From contig JBKHAI010000001.1 in NCBI GenBank assembly GCA_046542915.1, forward strand, positions 1-34,670: 34,670 nucleotides of DNA, written 5' to 3'. Shown here one piece after another: positions 32,697 to 34,670 of the stretch (position 1 is its first letter; every line of letters starts with the position of its first letter). A program made the position numbers and the translations under genes. The notes below the pieces were generated by a model, which was not told where the DNA came from, ran no database searches, and saw only the letters and a program-made list of their open reading frames with translations. The stretch comes from SKVL01 sp046542915. GTDB taxonomy: Bacteria; Patescibacteriota; Minisyncoccia; Phycocordibacterales; CSBR16-193.

Positions 32697-34055
32697 TTAA
32701 CCGATCATTGTCCTGATCTGTTCCAACTCTTGGCAAAGATTTTCATTTACTTTCAATTCACTTTTTATTTTTTCGCAGGAATGGATCACGGTAGTATGAT
32801 CTCTACCTCCCAGTTTTTCCCCGATCGAAGGATAAGATATTTTATAGTCTTCCCTTAATAAGTACATTGTTACCTGACGGGGTCTGATAACCTCTTTTTT
32901 TCTTGTTTTTTTATGTATATACTCTTCTTCTATATTATAAAAGACAGCCACAGCTCTTATGACTTCCGAAGGCGAAACATTTTTCTGTGGTTTTTTGGTA
33001 TTACGAGCTAGATTTTTTACCTCAGAGAGTGATATAGCATCATTTTTTATCTTCATCTGGCAAGCTAAGGAGTTAAGGATCCCTTCCAGGTCGCGGATGT
33101 TTCCTTCAATAGAGTATGCCAGATAATTTATTATCTCATCAGAAAGAGAGATACTATTCATTTGTGCTTTTTTCTTTAAAATAGCAGCTCTTGATTCTTG
33201 GTCCGGAGCGGGAATATCCACTATCATTCCGGCTCCAAATCTTGATTTTAACCTGTCTTCCAGTCCCGGGATATAGTTAGGGTGCTTGTCGGAGGAGAAG
33301 ACGATCTGCTTATTATTATCATAAAGAGTGTTAAAAAGATGAAAAAGTTCTTCCTGGGTCTTTTCTTTATTAGACAGGAATTGAATATCATCCATTATTA
33401 AAACATCATACTTTCTGTATTTTTCTTTAAATTCAGTAACTTTGTTTAACTGAATAGAGGTCACATAATCAATAACAAACCTCTCGGAAGTTACATAAAA
33501 AACCTTTAGATCCTTATTCTTTTCGGATATTTTATTTCCTATGGCTTGAATTATATGGGTTTTTCCATGTCCGGTGCCACCGTAGACAAAAAATGGATTA
33601 TAAACGGAACCTACATCTTTTATAACAGCTTGCGAGGCCGCGTAAGCGAGCTCGTTAAAAGGACCGACAACAAAAGAATCAAAACTGTATCTTGGATTTA
33701 GATTACTTTCTTTATTAATGTAAGTATTAGCTAAAGGCAATTCCGAAGCGTTATTTTCCTGATATTTAACCTCTTTATTTTCTTTTTTACTGCGATTTTT
33801 CTCAACTATATACTCTAAGGAGTAAATATCGGGAGAAAGACCACGTAAATACTTCAATATCATTGAATGGTATTTTGTTGAAAGCCAATCTTTAACAAAA
33901 GTGTTGGGGACACTTAACTGAACAACTCCGTTTTCTTTTTTAATTACATAGGTATCTTTAAACCAAGTATTAAAGTTAGCTTTTGATATTGATAGTTCTA
34001 TTTCTATAAGAGCGTTTTTCCAGAGCTTCTCATTATCCATAATTTCTGTTTTCAT
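32697..34055 (-). CDS. dnaA: Chromosomal replication initiator DnaA
   Basis: Origin-binding AAA+ initiator. 452 residues. Domain I (about 8-80) LWKNALIEIELSISKANFNTWF, charged domain II linker, AAA+ domain with Walker A GGTGHGKTH (159-166), Walker B VLIMDDIQFLSN (221-226 core) and SDKHPNYIPGLEDRLKSRF, and domain IV with the DnaA signature GEKLGGRDHTTVIHSCEKI that reads the TTATCCACA box. A second Met at residue 6 could be the start. A perfect TATAAT lies 17 nt before the ATG. Boxes lie on both sides of the gene, consistent with autoregulation. Confidence 0.98.
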   Translation of the reverse strand: MKTEIMDNEKLWKNALIEIELSISKANFNTWFKDTYVIKKENGVVQLSVPNTFVKDWLSTKYHSMILKYLRGLSPDIYSLEYIVEKNRSKKENKEVKYQENNASELPLANTYINKESNLNPRYSFDSFVVGPFNELAYAASQAVIKDVGSVYNPFFVYGGTGHGKTHIIQAIGNKISEKNKDLKVFYVTSERFVIDYVTSIQLNKVTEFKEKYRKYDVLIMDDIQFLSNKEKTQEELFHLFNTLYDNNKQIVFSSDKHPNYIPGLEDRLKSRFGAGMIVDIPAPDQESRAAILKKKAQMNSISLSDEIINYLAYSIEGNIRDLEGILNSLACQMKIKNDAISLSEVKNLARNTKKPQKNVSPSEVIRAVAVFYNIEEEYIHKKTRKKEVIRPRQVTMYLLREDYKISYPSIGEKLGGRDHTTVIHSCEKIKSELKVNENLCQELEQIRTMIG

Positions 34056-34258
34056 TGAGAATGATTTACATTATTATATCCAGAGAATAGCATTATATTG
34101 GGATATTATTCCAGTAATAATAATGTTCACCTTTTGTTTATAATTTGTGGATAACCACCTCGGCTTCTTATTTTATAGGTTTTTTGTTTCAGTGGCAAAT
34201 ATTGATAAAAAGACAAAAATTTGATTTTTTCTTTATAAATGGTATTATTTTACCCGTT
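34056..34258. promoter_or_regulatory. dnaA-rpmH divergent regulatory region with a DnaA box
   Basis: 203 bp, AT-rich. Contains a perfect DnaA box TGTGGATAA at 34146-34154, TATAAT-type sequences for dnaA on the minus strand (complement of 34073-34078), and for rpmH TTGATT (34221-34226), a 16-nt spacer and TATTAT (34243-34248), 10 nt before the rpmH ATG. A second part of a bipartite origin is possible. Confidence 0.6.
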
Positions 34259-34399
34259 ATGTCGTTTACTTATAAACCCAAGAAAATAAGGAGGAAAAGA
34301 AGGCATGGTTTTCTGGTAAGGCAAAGAACGTCTTCCGGCAAGAATGTTATAAAAAGAAGGAGAAGAAAAGGAAGAGCTGAACTATCAGTTTCCGGTTAA
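34259..34399 (+). CDS. rpmH: Ribosomal protein L34
   Basis: 46-residue 50S subunit protein. MSFTYKPKKIRRKRRHGFLV followed by RTSSGKNVIKRRRRKGRAEL is the standard L34 pattern. Start at ATG 34259 is set by the family: the frame is open for 38 more codons upstream, but these are unrelated to L34 and run through the promoter and the DnaA box. Next to rnpA as in most bacteria. Confidence 0.97.
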   Translation: MSFTYKPKKIRRKRRHGFLVRQRTSSGKNVIKRRRRKGRAELSVSG

Positions 34400-34404
34400 T
34401 TACT

Positions 34405-34670
34405 ATGCTTCCTAAAAAGAACAGACTTTCCGCCGGTGAAGTACGGGAGGTCTTTGCTTTTAATGAAAAAAGTAGCTCTTCAACTTTTTTTAAGATACTC
34501 AAAAAATTAAAAGTTAATTCATTGAAATTTGCGGTAATAGTTCCCGGTTCCGTAAGCAAAAGTGCGGTAAAAAGAAACTATCTACGGCGGAAATTCTTCT
34601 CAGCTCTCAAGGATCTCTATAAAGACCCAGAAAAGGGCTGGTACGTTATAATTCTTAGAAAAGAAGCCGA
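34405..34670 (+). CDS. rnpA: Ribonuclease P protein component (3' end cut by window)
   Basis: Protein subunit of RNase P, which matures tRNA 5' ends. 88 codons are visible before the window ends. MLPKKNRLSAGEVREVF matches the family start (LPKxxRL...EF/VF), FKFAV-type strand KFAVIVPGSVSKSAVKRNYLRRKF contains the RNA-binding RNR-like signature (KSAVKRNYLRRKF). Begins 5 bp after rpmH and is surely cotranscribed with it. Confidence 0.93.
   Translation, partial: MLPKKNRLSAGEVREVFAFNEKSSSSTFFKILKKLKVNSLKFAVIVPGSVSKSAVKRNYLRRKFFSALKDLYKDPEKGWYVIILRKEA

Noticed and set aside
34145..34258. N-terminally extended rpmH starting at 34145
   Set aside because: The extra 38 codons run through the promoter and DnaA box and do not resemble L34; the ATG at 34259 gives the standard 46-aa protein.
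1..34670. Alternative genetic code (UGA as glycine)
   Set aside because: ruvA, ruvC and PBP1A end in TGA at the expected family length and the translations under the standard code are intact.

Overview
The window looks like a chromosomal segment around the replication origin of a reduced, ultra-small bacterium, most likely of the Candidate Phyla Radiation (Patescibacteria; a Parcubacteria-like lineage is my best guess). Reasons: tightly packed genes, several housekeeping proteins trimmed below the usual family length (DNA polymerase III delta, YebC, a MurE-type ligase without its first domain, Pol I without a proofreading exonuclease), DUF5663-type small proteins, a DUF721/DciA-like gene next to dnaN, and very few recognisable Shine-Dalgarno sequences. 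The code is standard: TGA is used as a stop (e.g. ruvC, PBP1A), so the UGA-recoding Gracilibacteria/Absconditabacteria are excluded.

Layout. 1-3045: two divergent membrane transporters, a truncated CPA2-type cation/proton antiporter (-) and an SLC13-type carrier with two RCK_C domains (+). 3171-13724: seven minus-strand genes forming the least familiar part of the window: a VirD4/TraD/HerA-like ATPase, then two copies of a pair [large coiled-coil/Gly-rich membrane/LysM-like protein + 106-aa DUF5663-like protein], with an Fe-S PD-(D/E)XK nuclease and a DUF45 metallopeptidase between the copies. The two pairs share 503 bp of perfectly identical DNA and a further 305 bp with one synonymous difference. 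13788-17148: envelope genes, still on the minus strand: a CaCA exchanger lacking the usual motif glutamates, an MliC-like protein, a C39-like peptidase and an SH3/YkuD L,D-transpeptidase.

17352-20152 (+): ruvA, a MurE-like ligase and fpg; trmH-like (-) is tail-to-tail with fpg; then tRNA-Lys(UUU). 20813-24338 (-): tsaE-polA-holA operon. 24442-28706 (+): pilB-like ATPase, a ~230-bp structured non-coding stretch, ruvB-yebC-ruvC and a very acidic small ORF, closed by a clear terminator. 28843-31080 (+): class A penicillin-binding protein. 31082-34670: origin cluster dciA-like/dnaN/dnaA (-) divergent from rpmH/rnpA (+), with DnaA boxes on both sides of dnaA.

How it fits together: the right half is replication (dnaA, dnaN, holA, polA), Holliday-junction processing (ruvA, ruvB, ruvC in separate loci) and base-excision repair, mixed with wall synthesis (MurE-like, PBP1A, L,D-transpeptidase). 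The left half holds envelope genes plus the ATPase/LysM/DUF5663 cluster, which I infer to be an envelope-associated machine, possibly for DNA or protein movement; its function cannot be read from sequence alone. Many start codons have a TATAAT-like hexamer only 6-10 nt upstream and no Shine-Dalgarno, suggesting leaderless or near-leaderless transcripts.
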